Virus record (IMG/VR): IMGVR_UViG_3300005663_000083
Location: 1-44,818 of that record
From: a virus
Length of the DNA stretch: 44,818 nt
Strand: one strand, 5' to 3'
This document shows, piece after piece, positions 29,093 to 37,595 of the stretch; positions within the stretch are counted from its first letter, which is position 1, and each line of letters opens with the position of its first letter. Under the pieces are notes generated by a model, which was not told the DNA's origin, ran no database searches, and was given only the letters and a program-made list of their open reading frames with translations. The position numbers and the translations under genes are program-made.

Positions 29093-29130
29093 TGGGCGCG
29101 AGGCGGTTTACTTGGTGAACGAAGGGGCTG

Positions 29131-29144
29131 CTATCACGAAATGG
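29131..29144 (+). promoter_or_regulatory. Palindrome variant at convergent junction
   Basis: CTATCACGAAATGG then GGGG. It lies just beyond the end of the tail-protein gene on the other strand. The C-to-T change keeps U-G pairing. Confidence 0.35.
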
Positions 29145-29147
29145 GGG

Positions 29148-29738
29148 CTAACTGACCTGCATCGCTCTCAACCACGAGTGGGTGAAAACAGTCGCTTTTG
29201 TCGCGTCAGACGTGTTCTGCGCCCACTGGAGCGTGGCGTTGCCAGCAGTGGTGCTGTTGAGAACAGCCCCCCAAATGTGAGTGCCATAGTGGTTGGTTGA
29301 AGTCGCCTCTGCCAGAACACCAGCTCCAAAGGTAAGACTCCCTCTGTACGTCGGTTCACTTCCGCCTGTCCCCTCCTGCCTGCCTAGTACCCACGCTCCC
29401 GTCGCGCCAGAGGGAACCGTGATAGTGAACTTAATGTCTCCTGTTGTTGTTGACTTCCAAATAATGAAGAACTCAAACACCCAGCGTTCGCTAGCTCCAA
29501 TGGCGAACAGAAGGGCATCATCGTCCTGAAGCGTAGTGCTGCTAGTTACATCCTCGTCAGCAGTCTTGACGACAAAAGCAATGCCCTTCGGCTCCCACTT
29601 CTTTGTGGTGTCGTTCCAGCCCAGATAGTAACGGTCAGTAGGCTTGAGAGCAGACACGCGCCGACCTTGAAGCCGGTCAGCGTCGCGCAGCAGTCTTAGG
29701 CTCTCCTCAACGTCAGTTAGGCGTGATTCTACGCTCAT
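29148..29738 (-). CDS. Tail appendage / receptor-binding-type protein (196 aa)
   Basis: A short N-terminal coiled coil (MSVESRLTDVEESLRLLRDA) is followed by a beta-sandwich region with VVKTADEDVTSSTTLQDDDA, FTITVPSGATGAWV and LQWAQNTSDATKATVF. This trimming of a coiled coil and a jelly-roll-like head is common in environmental-phage tail-tip or fibre-end proteins (recalled pattern). It is coupled to the 822-aa gene. ATG 29738 is chosen over an ATG four codons earlier. Confidence 0.7.
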   Translation of the reverse strand: MSVESRLTDVEESLRLLRDADRLQGRRVSALKPTDRYYLGWNDTTKKWEPKGIAFVVKTADEDVTSSTTLQDDDALLFAIGASERWVFEFFIIWKSTTTGDIKFTITVPSGATGAWVLGRQEGTGGSEPTYRGSLTFGAGVLAEATSTNHYGTHIWGAVLNSTTAGNATLQWAQNTSDATKATVFTHSWLRAMQVS

Positions 29739-32200
29739 GGAGTGATCCACCTTCTGAGTTGGAGTTGAATACCGTGTGCGAAGCCGTCTTTGGTGGCGTA
29801 CATCGTGTCCGTAACGCTGAATATCTCGGCGCTGAACGTTGTAGTCGTATCCCCAGGTCGCCGGAACGTCACGACCCCTTGATTCTGTAATCGGCGAAGA
29901 TTCTGCTCTGCGTCTATGGCTGTCAAGCCGTACCCATCAAGAACCCCGTCGTCGGCGGGGATAACGATTCTAACGATCTCAGGGAAGCGGATGCCGATGA
30001 TGACTCTCAATATGTCAGGCTGAGAGCTTTTCGGCGTGTAGGAACTGGTAGTCGCCAGTAGCAGGAGGGGTCGGAAGCGATAAGCGGTGTCGTCGGTTCC
30101 CACCGTCCAATTACGGGTCGTCACACCCGTCGAAGTTACGGTGCTGCCCACCGACACGGCAAATTGGCTGTCGTCCCGAAATACCGCTAGGAAAAGGGAG
30201 GTGGTGGCGTCCCAGTCTCCCTCAGTCTCCACTGTGAAATGACGGAGTTGAACCTGATCCTGGGGGCGTCCAGGGTTACGCTCATCAAAGGTGATAATGT
30301 GATCCTCATCCGCCTGCCCCCTTCTCTTATCCTTGTCCAGGCTGCCATCGTCAGCCAGTTCGATCACGCGAATATCCCGCGTGGTCTCGTCGGTACTGGC
30401 CCCTTTGATCCAGAGTCGGTTCTTAGAATCCACACCTAGACCCTTGGACAACGGGATAGTCAAAACGCTGTGTTGGATGAGTTCGTGGCCTGCAGGGTCA
30501 CCCTCACGCCTCAATCGAGCCTGGATGAGATAGCTCAGTTCGCCGTCGTTCAGGAGATAATATAGGTATTCCTCCACATAGACTGCGAAAGCAACTCGAC
30601 CAGCCTTCGGGCTATCAATGCGCGCAATGGGTCGCCAACTCCTGATTGTGTTTGCCCCAACGGGCAGCGCTCCACGTCCGATCCTGTATCGCCACCAGTT
30701 CCCCTTGGAGGGATAGAAAATCATATCGCCGAAAGCTATCGTCCCTTTGCCGTTATCAGAATCCGCCTTCCCCCTGTTCAAGAAGGGGATAGCATTGAAC
30801 GACTCGGCTTCACTGCCGAAAGCAAATAGTGAGTCCTCCTTAGCAACAAAAAGCTGTCCCTGCGCCTCCACAAGATCAGTGACATCCGTGCTTGAATCCC
30901 CCACCGCCTCACTCTCGTTCGTCCAGGTGTCTCCAACGTTGCCGGAGGTGTCGTCATTCAGCTCCACGGTGTTAGCTGTGGTGCTGTTCACCCGCGCCAA
31001 CGTGGGCTGGACACCCTTTTGAAAGTTGCTCAAATGGTTGGCCTTCCAGCCAGCATCCGCCCAGCCTGAGTCAGAGGATGCATCATCCAATCGGCGGGCG
31101 TTCGTTCCTGATCCCATCGGGGCGTACCACTTACTGTTAGTCTTCTCAGGGCGACCACAAACACCAGAGGCTATAGTCTGCGTACCATCAAGACTGAGGC
31201 CGGTATCAGAGTCGTAGGTGTAGCGATAGAGTTTAGTGGTATCCCCGATCCACATGACACTGCGGGAGGTAGTGGAAGAAGGTTTGATGGGAACAGCGAA
31301 TATTCCCCAGTTTGAGCCCGAAGTCAGGCTGGGGGCTATCACGCCTCCGTCTGAGCCTGCCTGAGTATAACCTGAACCAGAGACATCGCTGCCTTGGGTA
31401 TCGTCCCACCTCTCTGTCTCATTAGTTCCAGCCGCAATAGTGGCAGCTCCTTCTACTGCGAGAACGGCTAGGATTTGCTCACCAGAGGCGGTGACAACGG
31501 TTACAGTTGGTGTCCCATTCGTACCCAGCGCGCTTACGGCTGTACCAAAAGAGTCATCTTGATTCACGCCATAAAAGCTCTCAGCACCAACTACAAATGC
31601 TCTGGTTGAGCCTATATGATTGGTGATGACAATATCATTAGTGCCAGTAGCGGGAGCACGAAGAAAGAATAAATGCACATGATGAGCGTTGCCAGCGGTG
31701 CCGTCACGTATACCAAGCACTGTCATCGCTACGCCCGCATAGGTGGCGCTTATCTCTATGGGCGGTGCAACTTGAATATCCACTGATACACCCACGGCTA
31801 AAAGACGCTCACTTTGCGAAGCGATAGTATGAGAGATCGTCAGAGTTCCTTCATCAGCTACCGACCCCTTACCTGTTGACGCAGCGTCCAGAGTCAGCGT
31901 AGAGCCAGTCGTCTCCACGTCCTCCATCATGTAGCCGTAGCCCGTGGTGAGGGCTGTGTTGTTGTGAGCCTGATAGTGCGGGGACAGCCTTAACGCGCCG
32001 TTTGCGCTGGGGTCGAAGCCCCTGGCGAAAAGGTATCCTCGTCCCGTCTCCCGCTTCGTCTCCCCCATCCCCAGCGACCAGTCATCCCAGATTTCGTCTC
32101 GTTCCTGGGCAACGTCAGTCGTTTCCCATAGCGTCTGCCCCTGCTCACCAAGAGCGATAGGGTAGGGCTGGCCGTTGATCGTGGCTGGGTCTTCGTCCAT
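29735..32200 (-). CDS. Large tail/appendage protein with propeller-like repeats (821 aa)
   Basis: The N-terminal 100 residues contain a WSLGMGETKRETGRGYLFAR motif. An inserted beta domain covers about 100-320 (Ig/jelly-roll-like, SYAGVAMTVLG-type strands with Gly/Thr). Repeats follow whose strands read like WD/YVTN-type propeller blades (LYRYTYDSDTGLSLDGTQTI, QLFVAKEDSLFAFG, YYLLNDGELSYLIQARLRRE), and then a C-terminal beta domain. A tail hub, spike or adhesin role is inferred. The ATG at 32200 overlaps the upstream stop (TGATG). Confidence 0.65.
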   Translation of the reverse strand: MDEDPATINGQPYPIALGEQGQTLWETTDVAQERDEIWDDWSLGMGETKRETGRGYLFARGFDPSANGALRLSPHYQAHNNTALTTGYGYMMEDVETTGSTLTLDAASTGKGSVADEGTLTISHTIASQSERLLAVGVSVDIQVAPPIEISATYAGVAMTVLGIRDGTAGNAHHVHLFFLRAPATGTNDIVITNHIGSTRAFVVGAESFYGVNQDDSFGTAVSALGTNGTPTVTVVTASGEQILAVLAVEGAATIAAGTNETERWDDTQGSDVSGSGYTQAGSDGGVIAPSLTSGSNWGIFAVPIKPSSTTSRSVMWIGDTTKLYRYTYDSDTGLSLDGTQTIASGVCGRPEKTNSKWYAPMGSGTNARRLDDASSDSGWADAGWKANHLSNFQKGVQPTLARVNSTTANTVELNDDTSGNVGDTWTNESEAVGDSSTDVTDLVEAQGQLFVAKEDSLFAFGSEAESFNAIPFLNRGKADSDNGKGTIAFGDMIFYPSKGNWWRYRIGRGALPVGANTIRSWRPIARIDSPKAGRVAFAVYVEEYLYYLLNDGELSYLIQARLRREGDPAGHELIQHSVLTIPLSKGLGVDSKNRLWIKGASTDETTRDIRVIELADDGSLDKDKRRGQADEDHIITFDERNPGRPQDQVQLRHFTVETEGDWDATTSLFLAVFRDDSQFAVSVGSTVTSTGVTTRNWTVGTDDTAYRFRPLLLLATTSSYTPKSSQPDILRVIIGIRFPEIVRIVIPADDGVLDGYGLTAIDAEQNLRRLQNQGVVTFRRPGDTTTTFSAEIFSVTDTMYATKDGFAHGIQLQLRRWITP

Positions 32201-33816
32201 CAACGGAACCTCACAAGCTGGCGGTCGGAGGACTCGTCCTCTACGTCAACCAAACTGATCCCCGTCCCTTCGAGCATCTGCGAGTAAGTCCTGGCGTACT
32301 CACGGGCACGGGAGTTATGGAAGCCCGCCAGCGCGGGGTTGCTCGATGCCAGCCTAGCCGCCCGCGCCCTCTCGACGTGATACATCGCCCCTTGAACGAC
32401 CATGTCCCTCTCCGCGAAGGTGGTGGAGGTGTCGTTGGAGAGTTCTACATACCGCCGGTCGGTCTGGAGAAGAGTCGGGCGCGATGACCGTGGAATGACG
32501 ACGTGGAGGAGATTGGCGCGGTCGTCCCTTTCCGCGTCAAAGACGGTATCCTCCAGCTTGCCGATGTGGTAGACGTCCGTCTCCATCTCCTGTCCCAGAC
32601 GAAGGGTGACAGCGTTGTTGATGTCCCGCCCCCTCTCCAGCGAGGACGTGTCCACGGCATAGCGGTCTTTGCTCCCCGACCAGAGCCAGGTAGGGCCGAC
32701 GCGGAAAGAGGTGGCAGCGGCGCTGTTCGACAGCACTCGGATAGCAACCTCCTCCGTGGTAGAAGCCAAGGACTGCTGGAAGTAAACGAGTGCGGGCTGC
32801 TGCCCAGTAACCGTGACCGTCTTAAGGTCAGTGGAGTTCGTAACGTCGTAGAGAATCACGTCGAAGGTAGCGGTCTCGGTAGCCGCTGGGGTCTTCTGTA
32901 CCAGAACGGCAACGTGCATGTTCTCGTCTGGGTCTACGGCGACAGTTGCTGACTGAATCCCCTCATTATCGGTGGCCGCTGTCACCACGTTGATGTATTG
33001 CCTGCCAAACGGGAAGGGATAGCTAGTGGTGGACTTAGCCGCCGTGGTGGGGGCATCCACGCCTGACCACTCAGTAAAACTCGCCGAAGTCCCGATGGTG
33101 TACGAGCCCTCCATGTCCCCGTCTGGAATCAACGTCACGGGGAGATAGGCAGGGGAGCGCATGTTCCTCAACAACTGCGAAATGTAGGAGAGAAGAAGGT
33201 CTCCCTGGATGTCGTAGGTGAAGATCATGTCGCTGCGTTCAACGACAGTCGCCACCACTAGGGCATCGGTAGCGTTACTCTGGATAGCGGGGTGCCAGTT
33301 CAGGGTGCCCGAAGCGACAGTGAGAGAGGACGAAGAGTCGGCTTTAACGCTACGAAAGTGATCCCCCTCGCGGGAATCGGTGGAGTTGGGGTATATCTCG
33401 TAGATAGAGTCAGTACCTAGACCAGTGGTGAAGGCCGCGTGCGTGATGACAGTCGGAGTCGCGGTACTACTGGCCGTGATGGTGGCCTCTTGGCCTGACC
33501 CCGTGCCGCTAACAATCTTGAAGGTGAAGTTTTTGAGAGCGTCACTAGTGGAAAAGGTGTGTCCTGATTCCAGTGCAGACTGAGTAGAACTTGTGACGGT
33601 AGAGACGGTGCCTCGAAAGCGCCTCCAGTATACCCAGATGTCGTGATACTTGTTGGAGGTAGCCCCCGACGTGGTAAAGGCTAACTGACCGAAGACGCCC
33701 GTGAGTCCGGTTGCGGCCCCAGCACTAGTCGTGGTGATGTCGATAGGGTACTGATCCTTGAACGCCTCGCGGCAGAGGGCAAGCATGAGGGCGTCGCGGG
33801 TATAGGAAACTGGCAT
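32200..33816 (-). CDS. Virion structural protein, beta-rich (538 aa)
   Basis: N-terminal MPVSYTRDALMLALCREAFK, a Ser/Thr/Gly-rich strand region, then a carbohydrate-binding-like sandwich (PDGDMEGSYTIGTSASFTEW ... TFDVILYDVTNSTDLKTVTV) and a C-terminal helical part (VVQGAMYHVERARAARLASS). The GDME...W segment resembles CBM-type domains in tail adaptor proteins. An adaptor or tail-tube-associated role is inferred by position. GGAG of its ribosome-binding site is the tail of the palindrome at 33825-33838. Confidence 0.6.
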   Translation of the reverse strand: MPVSYTRDALMLALCREAFKDQYPIDITTTSAGAATGLTGVFGQLAFTTSGATSNKYHDIWVYWRRFRGTVSTVTSSTQSALESGHTFSTSDALKNFTFKIVSGTGSGQEATITASSTATPTVITHAAFTTGLGTDSIYEIYPNSTDSREGDHFRSVKADSSSSLTVASGTLNWHPAIQSNATDALVVATVVERSDMIFTYDIQGDLLLSYISQLLRNMRSPAYLPVTLIPDGDMEGSYTIGTSASFTEWSGVDAPTTAAKSTTSYPFPFGRQYINVVTAATDNEGIQSATVAVDPDENMHVAVLVQKTPAATETATFDVILYDVTNSTDLKTVTVTGQQPALVYFQQSLASTTEEVAIRVLSNSAAATSFRVGPTWLWSGSKDRYAVDTSSLERGRDINNAVTLRLGQEMETDVYHIGKLEDTVFDAERDDRANLLHVVIPRSSRPTLLQTDRRYVELSNDTSTTFAERDMVVQGAMYHVERARAARLASSNPALAGFHNSRAREYARTYSQMLEGTGISLVDVEDESSDRQLVRFR

Positions 33817-33819
33817 CAG

Positions 33820-33978
33820 CTACTCCATTTCGTGATAGAATCTATACGGTCGCGGTTTTAGCAACGGTGTGGACTGAGCTGCGGTGAAGGCCGCAGGGTG
33901 TAACAGTCCCGAAGAATTGGCCACAGGCTTGCCTGCGAGACGACTAAAGAGGCTGACGGAGGATGACTGCGCCTCCAC
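33820..33978 (-). CDS. Short ORF (52 aa), possible small virion protein
   Basis: GTG 33978 to a stop at 33820. SSVSLFSRLAGKPVANSSGL LHPAAFTAAQSTPLLKPRPY reads like protein, but the start has no Shine-Dalgarno. It fills the gap between the DUF3008-like and 538-aa genes, and its last codons (YHEME) carry the palindrome. Confidence 0.35.
   Translation of the reverse strand: MEAQSSSVSLFSRLAGKPVANSSGLLHPAAFTAAQSTPLLKPRPYRFYHEME
33825..33838 (-). promoter_or_regulatory. Palindrome variant fused to Shine-Dalgarno
   Basis: The minus strand reads CTATCACGAAATGG then AG, which makes GGAG, the ribosome-binding site of the 538-aa gene at 33816. Confidence 0.45.
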
Positions 33979-33998
33979 AACGTTGCTAAGGCTACGAC

Positions 33999-34130
33999 CT
34001 ACTGGCGAAGCTTGCGGGCATGTTCTCTGAGCTTCTTCTCGCTCATACCCGTGCGAGTCTTTTTACCCGCTCTCTTACGGGCAAGGTCAGCACCGAAGAA
34101 TCGCTGTTGGCGGCGCGTCTTGGCTGGCAC
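33999..34130 (-). CDS. DUF3008-like small basic protein (43 aa)
   Basis: GTG 34130 overlaps the upstream stop (TAGTG). MPAKTRRQQRFFGADLARKR AGKKTRTGMSEKKLREHARK. The PAK...QQRFFG...A...K.....GMSEK.L..FA pattern matches DUF3008-type phage proteins of unknown function. Confidence 0.7.
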   Translation of the reverse strand: MPAKTRRQQRFFGADLARKRAGKKTRTGMSEKKLREHARKLRQ

Positions 34131-34261
34131 TACCGCCCCCTGCGTGTCCTGGCCCCCACATTCCGCCGCTTGGCAGCTCGCCCCGCTACCGTGTCCTTCC
34201 GCCTTAGTCGCGCCCGTTCCGCCGCCACGGTCTCTCCTGGTCTTCGTCGATGAAGTGCCAT
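34130..34261 (-). CDS. Arg-rich microprotein (43 aa)
   Basis: ATG 34261 has GGAAGGAGG seven bases upstream. MALHRRRPGETVAAERARLR RKDTVAGRAAKRRNVGARTR. About one third Arg/Lys, suggesting nucleic-acid binding or a DNA-packaging-associated role. Not recognised. Confidence 0.55.
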   Translation of the reverse strand: MALHRRRPGETVAAERARLRRKDTVAGRAAKRRNVGARTRRGR

Positions 34262-34262
34262 G

Positions 34263-34427
34263 TTAGTCCCTCCTTCCGACGCCCTTTAGCGCCGCAGATA
34301 CAAATACCTTTACCGCCTCTCCGTGGAGCGTATCTACATTAGCCTGGGACAACTCCTTGCCGCAGACGAACGGAAGCGCTATCCGTCCTCTAAGCTCTTG
34401 GTCGGGACCGGCTGGGTGTCGCGCCAT
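34263..34427 (-). CDS. Small hypothetical protein (54 aa)
   Basis: MARHPAGPDQELRGRIALPF VCGKELSQANVDTLHGEAVK then VSAALKGVGRRD. Preceded by GGGGGAG. Not recognised. The stop is two bases before the next start. Confidence 0.5.
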   Translation of the reverse strand: MARHPAGPDQELRGRIALPFVCGKELSQANVDTLHGEAVKVFVSAALKGVGRRD

Positions 34428-34436
34428 TTTCTCCCC

Positions 34437-35087
34437 CTATCCCACTCCTAACGTTGTGAGGCTGTAGCGTCGTGTGGCTGCTGCTACTGCTTGCTCAGTT
34501 ACCTTAAAATTATCGGCTTCTGGAGTAGTATCTAGGTCATCGGTGCTCACCAGTGTATTGCCGTGCGATATTCCGGCTTTGCCTGCGGATGTTAGGGCAT
34601 TATCTGTCGAAGTGAGCTTTTCAGTCACGCCGTTAAATACCTTTTTGTTCGCATCCTTAATCTCAAGTTTGAGAGTATCACCATCGGAAATCGTCTCATT
34701 AAGGGAGGCTAGTTCAGTGAACGAAGCAGCAACTTTCTTGTTCAGCTTGTAGTCATCAGTTGCGTCACTCCCATAGAAAGTAGCTAGATAAAAGTTGCTT
34801 AAATCTGTTAGACGCGCAAATAGGTGATAGGGTGCCTCCGCACCAATTGAGACTGTCTTGTAGTCGAATTCCACATCGTAGTCCGCCACAGTAGGGTCTG
34901 GCTGTGCTGAATAGGTTGCACGGTCGTTTAACTCACCAGCCTCTGCCTCACAGTTATTGCCGAAGCACTCTAGGGAGCGAACCCCTGTTCTCTCTTCTTC
35001 TGTCCAGCCCGTACCCGTATCGGGGGTGTGGGCGTCCAGATTCGTCCCGTTGGTATCTGTGAACGTGTCGCTAAATACAAGAGCCAT
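34437..35087 (-). CDS. LamG/concanavalin-like virion protein (216 aa)
   Basis: MALVFSDTFTDTNGTNLDAH TPDTGTGWTEE is the typical opening of a concanavalin-like (DUF1080/LamG-type) sandwich seen in tail or appendage proteins. Later strands are YDVEFDYKTVSIGAEAPYHL and NFYLATFYGSD. Likely glycan-binding; no catalytic residues are evident. Confidence 0.7.
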   Translation of the reverse strand: MALVFSDTFTDTNGTNLDAHTPDTGTGWTEEERTGVRSLECFGNNCEAEAGELNDRATYSAQPDPTVADYDVEFDYKTVSIGAEAPYHLFARLTDLSNFYLATFYGSDATDDYKLNKKVAASFTELASLNETISDGDTLKLEIKDANKKVFNGVTEKLTSTDNALTSAGKAGISHGNTLVSTDDLDTTPEADNFKVTEQAVAAATRRYSLTTLGVG

Positions 35088-35088
35088 C

Positions 35089-35640
35089 TTATGTTGGCCT
35101 CACCAGGTTACCTTCGAGTGTGAACTCAGGGGAAAGGCTCTTGCCCAGCCTCTCCACCAGCGCGTAACAAGAGTCTACGTCCTCGATCTCCACTCCTAGC
35201 CTCTGAGCCCTGCTTATTGCAGCTAGGCGGGAGCTAAGTTGACCAACCTGTGTAGACTCTAAGAGGATTAAGAACTCTTCGGGGGTGGGTAGTACACTTC
35301 TCACTTCCCGCGTAAACACATCGTCTATCCTGGGTTCGTCATCCAGAGCGCTAAAGTCCATACCATGCACGAAACAGAGGCACCAAGGAAACAGCGGCCT
35401 GCCCGTCACGGGGTTGCTGGGGATGACCGAGACGTAGGATAGGTGGGGACGAGCTGAGGGAAGGCTAGTCTCGGAGATTAACGCACCCGTCTGCTTGTCT
35501 ATAACTTTAACCACGGGGGTTTTCAAGGGACTGCCTGGGTCTTCAATCCTACTGAGAAGCGACCTGAACGGGCCTGTTGTCGCGCTCCATACGTTTGTAC
35601 CGTCCCCGATAATGGGAGCTATCACGTAGCTGTAAGGCAT
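35089..35640 (-). CDS. Virion-module protein (183 aa)
   Basis: MPYSYVIAPIIGDGTNVWSA TTGPFRSLLSRIEDPGSP. An alpha/beta protein with a helical C-terminus. The IGDG..... start is seen in other uncultured-phage tail genes. Role unknown. Confidence 0.6.
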   Translation of the reverse strand: MPYSYVIAPIIGDGTNVWSATTGPFRSLLSRIEDPGSPLKTPVVKVIDKQTGALISETSLPSARPHLSYVSVIPSNPVTGRPLFPWCLCFVHGMDFSALDDEPRIDDVFTREVRSVLPTPEEFLILLESTQVGQLSSRLAAISRAQRLGVEIEDVDSCYALVERLGKSLSPEFTLEGNLVRPT

Positions 35641-35642
35641 AT

Positions 35643-36665
35643 CTAGTCCTGGTAGGTCACGAATACACCAGCGTCATTGGCTCCTGGTGCGCCGTTGTTT
35701 GTTCCCACACCTGTCGTTATAGCCATCGTAAGTGCTGTGCTAAACGCTAACCCCTGCACAGGAATAGGAATTACGACTCCCGCCCCGTCCGAGTCTGCGT
35801 TGCCAGGGATGATGAAGTTGAAGGTAGGTGCCGTTGTACCGACAGTGACCGTATTAGTATTGAATATCTGTAACCAGAGGGGGGCTGCGGTAGCGTTCCA
35901 GGCATAGATGCCATAGACAGTACAGGCCGCAGTAGCGATGTCCTCTTCAGTTTGGTCAAGGTCATTAGAGAAGAAACCCTTACAGCCCCCTGCTGGGCCA
36001 GCGGCAGGATGCGTCCAGAGTCCGCCGTCTTCATCCACCTGTAAGGGTGCTATCTCGTTGTCCGTTCCTGCTAGGGCCGCGAGGGCATCGTTGCGAACAG
36101 CGCCGACAATCATGCCGGATGAGCTAGTCTCTGTGTAAGTAGCGGTGCCTAGCACAGCCACAGGGTTGTCGATAAGCTGGAGGGCGGTCAGTGCGGATCC
36201 AATAATGTCCACATCCCCGATGTCCACCCCCGAGTTCGCTGCCAGCTTGCCGATAGCATTAGTTCCCGAAGGCAGGGCAGCGTCGATTGTGGTGCTTGTC
36301 CAGAGCCGCCCGTTATCGAGCTGGAGCGGCTCGTAGTCGCCATCCGCGCCGCTCAGGTCGGCGGGTGTGGCCTTCCGCACGGCGAGCATCTGGACGCCAG
36401 CATCCCCTGTTGAGTGAGCCACATCCTCGGCCAGGACGATGGAGGAGGCGTCGATGGTCACGTCGTTGTTTCCAGCCAGGTCTACAGTGACCGTTGCATT
36501 GGAGGCTCGTATGTCTACTGGCAAGCCCGCTGAGGTAGTGACTAAAGTGGCGGTATCGAGGGCACCAAATGCCAGTTTTATAATCTGATACCAGACCGAA
36601 GTTATATCGTCCGCTGCTAGGGTTGCGCCACCCGTTCCTGAGTCGAGCGTAATGTTGTCAGCCAT
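35643..36665 (-). CDS. Tail-fibre-like beta repeat protein (340 aa)
   Basis: MADNITLDSGTGGATLAADD ITSVWYQIIKLAFG is a common environmental-phage tail protein beginning. Two copies of a LQ.D..G.LWT unit occur (PLQLDNGRLWTSTT, PLQVDEDGGLWTHP). The C-terminal part is a sandwich (LWLQIFNTNTVTVGTTAPTF). Probably part of an appendage. Starts directly after the previous stop. Confidence 0.75.
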   Translation of the reverse strand: MADNITLDSGTGGATLAADDITSVWYQIIKLAFGALDTATLVTTSAGLPVDIRASNATVTVDLAGNNDVTIDASSIVLAEDVAHSTGDAGVQMLAVRKATPADLSGADGDYEPLQLDNGRLWTSTTIDAALPSGTNAIGKLAANSGVDIGDVDIIGSALTALQLIDNPVAVLGTATYTETSSSGMIVGAVRNDALAALAGTDNEIAPLQVDEDGGLWTHPAAGPAGGCKGFFSNDLDQTEEDIATAACTVYGIYAWNATAAPLWLQIFNTNTVTVGTTAPTFNFIIPGNADSDGAGVVIPIPVQGLAFSTALTMAITTGVGTNNGAPGANDAGVFVTYQD

Positions 36666-36815
36666 CTAGGATTTACCCTTGCCCTTCTTGGGGGGTGGTG
36701 CTTGGAGTTGAGCCACAAGTGTCTTTAGCTGGGTGTTCTCTGCGGTTGTGGCCTGTACCTCTGCGAAGAGGCGGCCGAGCATCTCAAAGAGTCGGGCTTC
36801 TGTAATCTGAGCCAT
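36666..36815 (-). CDS. Small leucine-zipper-like protein (49 aa)
   Basis: MAQITEARLFEMLGRLFAEV QATTAENTQLKTLVAQLQAP then a basic PPPKKGKGKS tail. Heptad-like Leu spacing suggests a coiled-coil assembly factor. It is flanked by genes that abut without a gap. Confidence 0.6.
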   Translation of the reverse strand: MAQITEARLFEMLGRLFAEVQATTAENTQLKTLVAQLQAPPPKKGKGKS

Positions 36816-37046
36816 TTACCCTAACTTCTTTCTGGTGTTACAACCCTCTGTAATACAATAGAAGTAGCCGTCACCTGGATTGTGAGTGAACTCATGCCCA
36901 TGCCGGGCAACGCCCCTCCTCCGTTCATAGGGCAAAGGAGGTGTAGACTCCGAGCTGCGGGGACGTAGTAACCAATAATTTAGAGCTGTGGCTATGATTA
37001 TACCCGTGCCTCCCGATGTTAGACCCACGATGATAAGCTCTATCAT
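36816..37046 (-). CDS. Small membrane protein with C-terminal Cys pair (76 aa)
   Basis: ATG 37046 overlaps the preceding gene. One membrane helix (MIELIIVGLTSGGTGIIIAT) then a soluble basic segment and GDGYFYCITEGCNTRKK. A holin-like or membrane-associated virion factor; unassigned. Confidence 0.55.
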   Translation of the reverse strand: MIELIIVGLTSGGTGIIIATALNYWLLRPRSSESTPPLPYERRRGVARHGHEFTHNPGDGYFYCITEGCNTRKKLG

Positions 37047-37144
37047 TTCTTGCCCCATCGTAGAAGTGAGCTCTCTCCTGCATCTACTTCTCCGCTCACT
37101 ACACCACTCCCTGAGAACTTAAGGTTGATTATCCATCCAAGCAT
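37043..37144 (-). CDS. 33-residue ORF bridging two genes
   Basis: ATG 37144 overlaps the upstream stop (TAATG), and its stop overlaps the next start (ATGA). MLGWIINLKFSGSGVVSGEV DAGESSLLRWGKK. Exact fit between neighbours argues that it is translated. Function unknown. Confidence 0.5.
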   Translation of the reverse strand: MLGWIINLKFSGSGVVSGEVDAGESSLLRWGKK

Positions 37145-37593
37145 TAGTTGGCCACCACATTCCCATTAGACGAGATGGGGAGCCAGTACACGGTGTACTC
37201 GATTACGCCTGCGCTGATGTTGTTGGTGCCCCCTACGGTGCAGGAGATGTTGTCAGTGACGACGATATCCTTGAACGCTGCCGGTAACGCCACGCCCCCA
37301 ACTTCAGTTGGGGAAGCATCCACCCAGAAGTCGTCGGCGTCAATGGCGGTAGCTGTGGTCGCGGCAACGAACAGGTTGGTGTCGTTGTTCACGCCCAGTT
37401 CGAGAGTCGGTGTGCCCGCGCTCTGATCCAGATTTGTGGTGCAGAACGCGACAAGGGCTACGACTATAACATCTCCGGTCACGGTAAAGATGTCGGTCTC
37501 GGTCGCGTTGGCTCCGGTTCCGCCAGCAGCATACGTGATCGTCTTTCTAACTGGCCCTCTAATACCCCCAGCTCCGCGTATAATATCAATCAT
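37144..37593 (-). CDS. Beta-sandwich virion protein (149 aa)
   Basis: GGTGANATETDIFTVTGDVI VVALVAFCTTNL...LELGVNNDTNLFVAATTATA...VEYTVYWLPIS-type strands. It looks like a decoration or appendage subunit. No catalytic motif. Confidence 0.6.
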   Translation of the reverse strand: MIDIIRGAGGIRGPVRKTITYAAGGTGANATETDIFTVTGDVIVVALVAFCTTNLDQSAGTPTLELGVNNDTNLFVAATTATAIDADDFWVDASPTEVGGVALPAAFKDIVVTDNISCTVGGTNNISAGVIEYTVYWLPISSNGNVVAN

Positions 37594-37595
37594 CT

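Noticed and set aside
34012-34266. Plus-strand ORFs of 77 and 84 codons
   Set aside because: They oppose three short minus genes with strong ribosome-binding sites and overlapping junctions.
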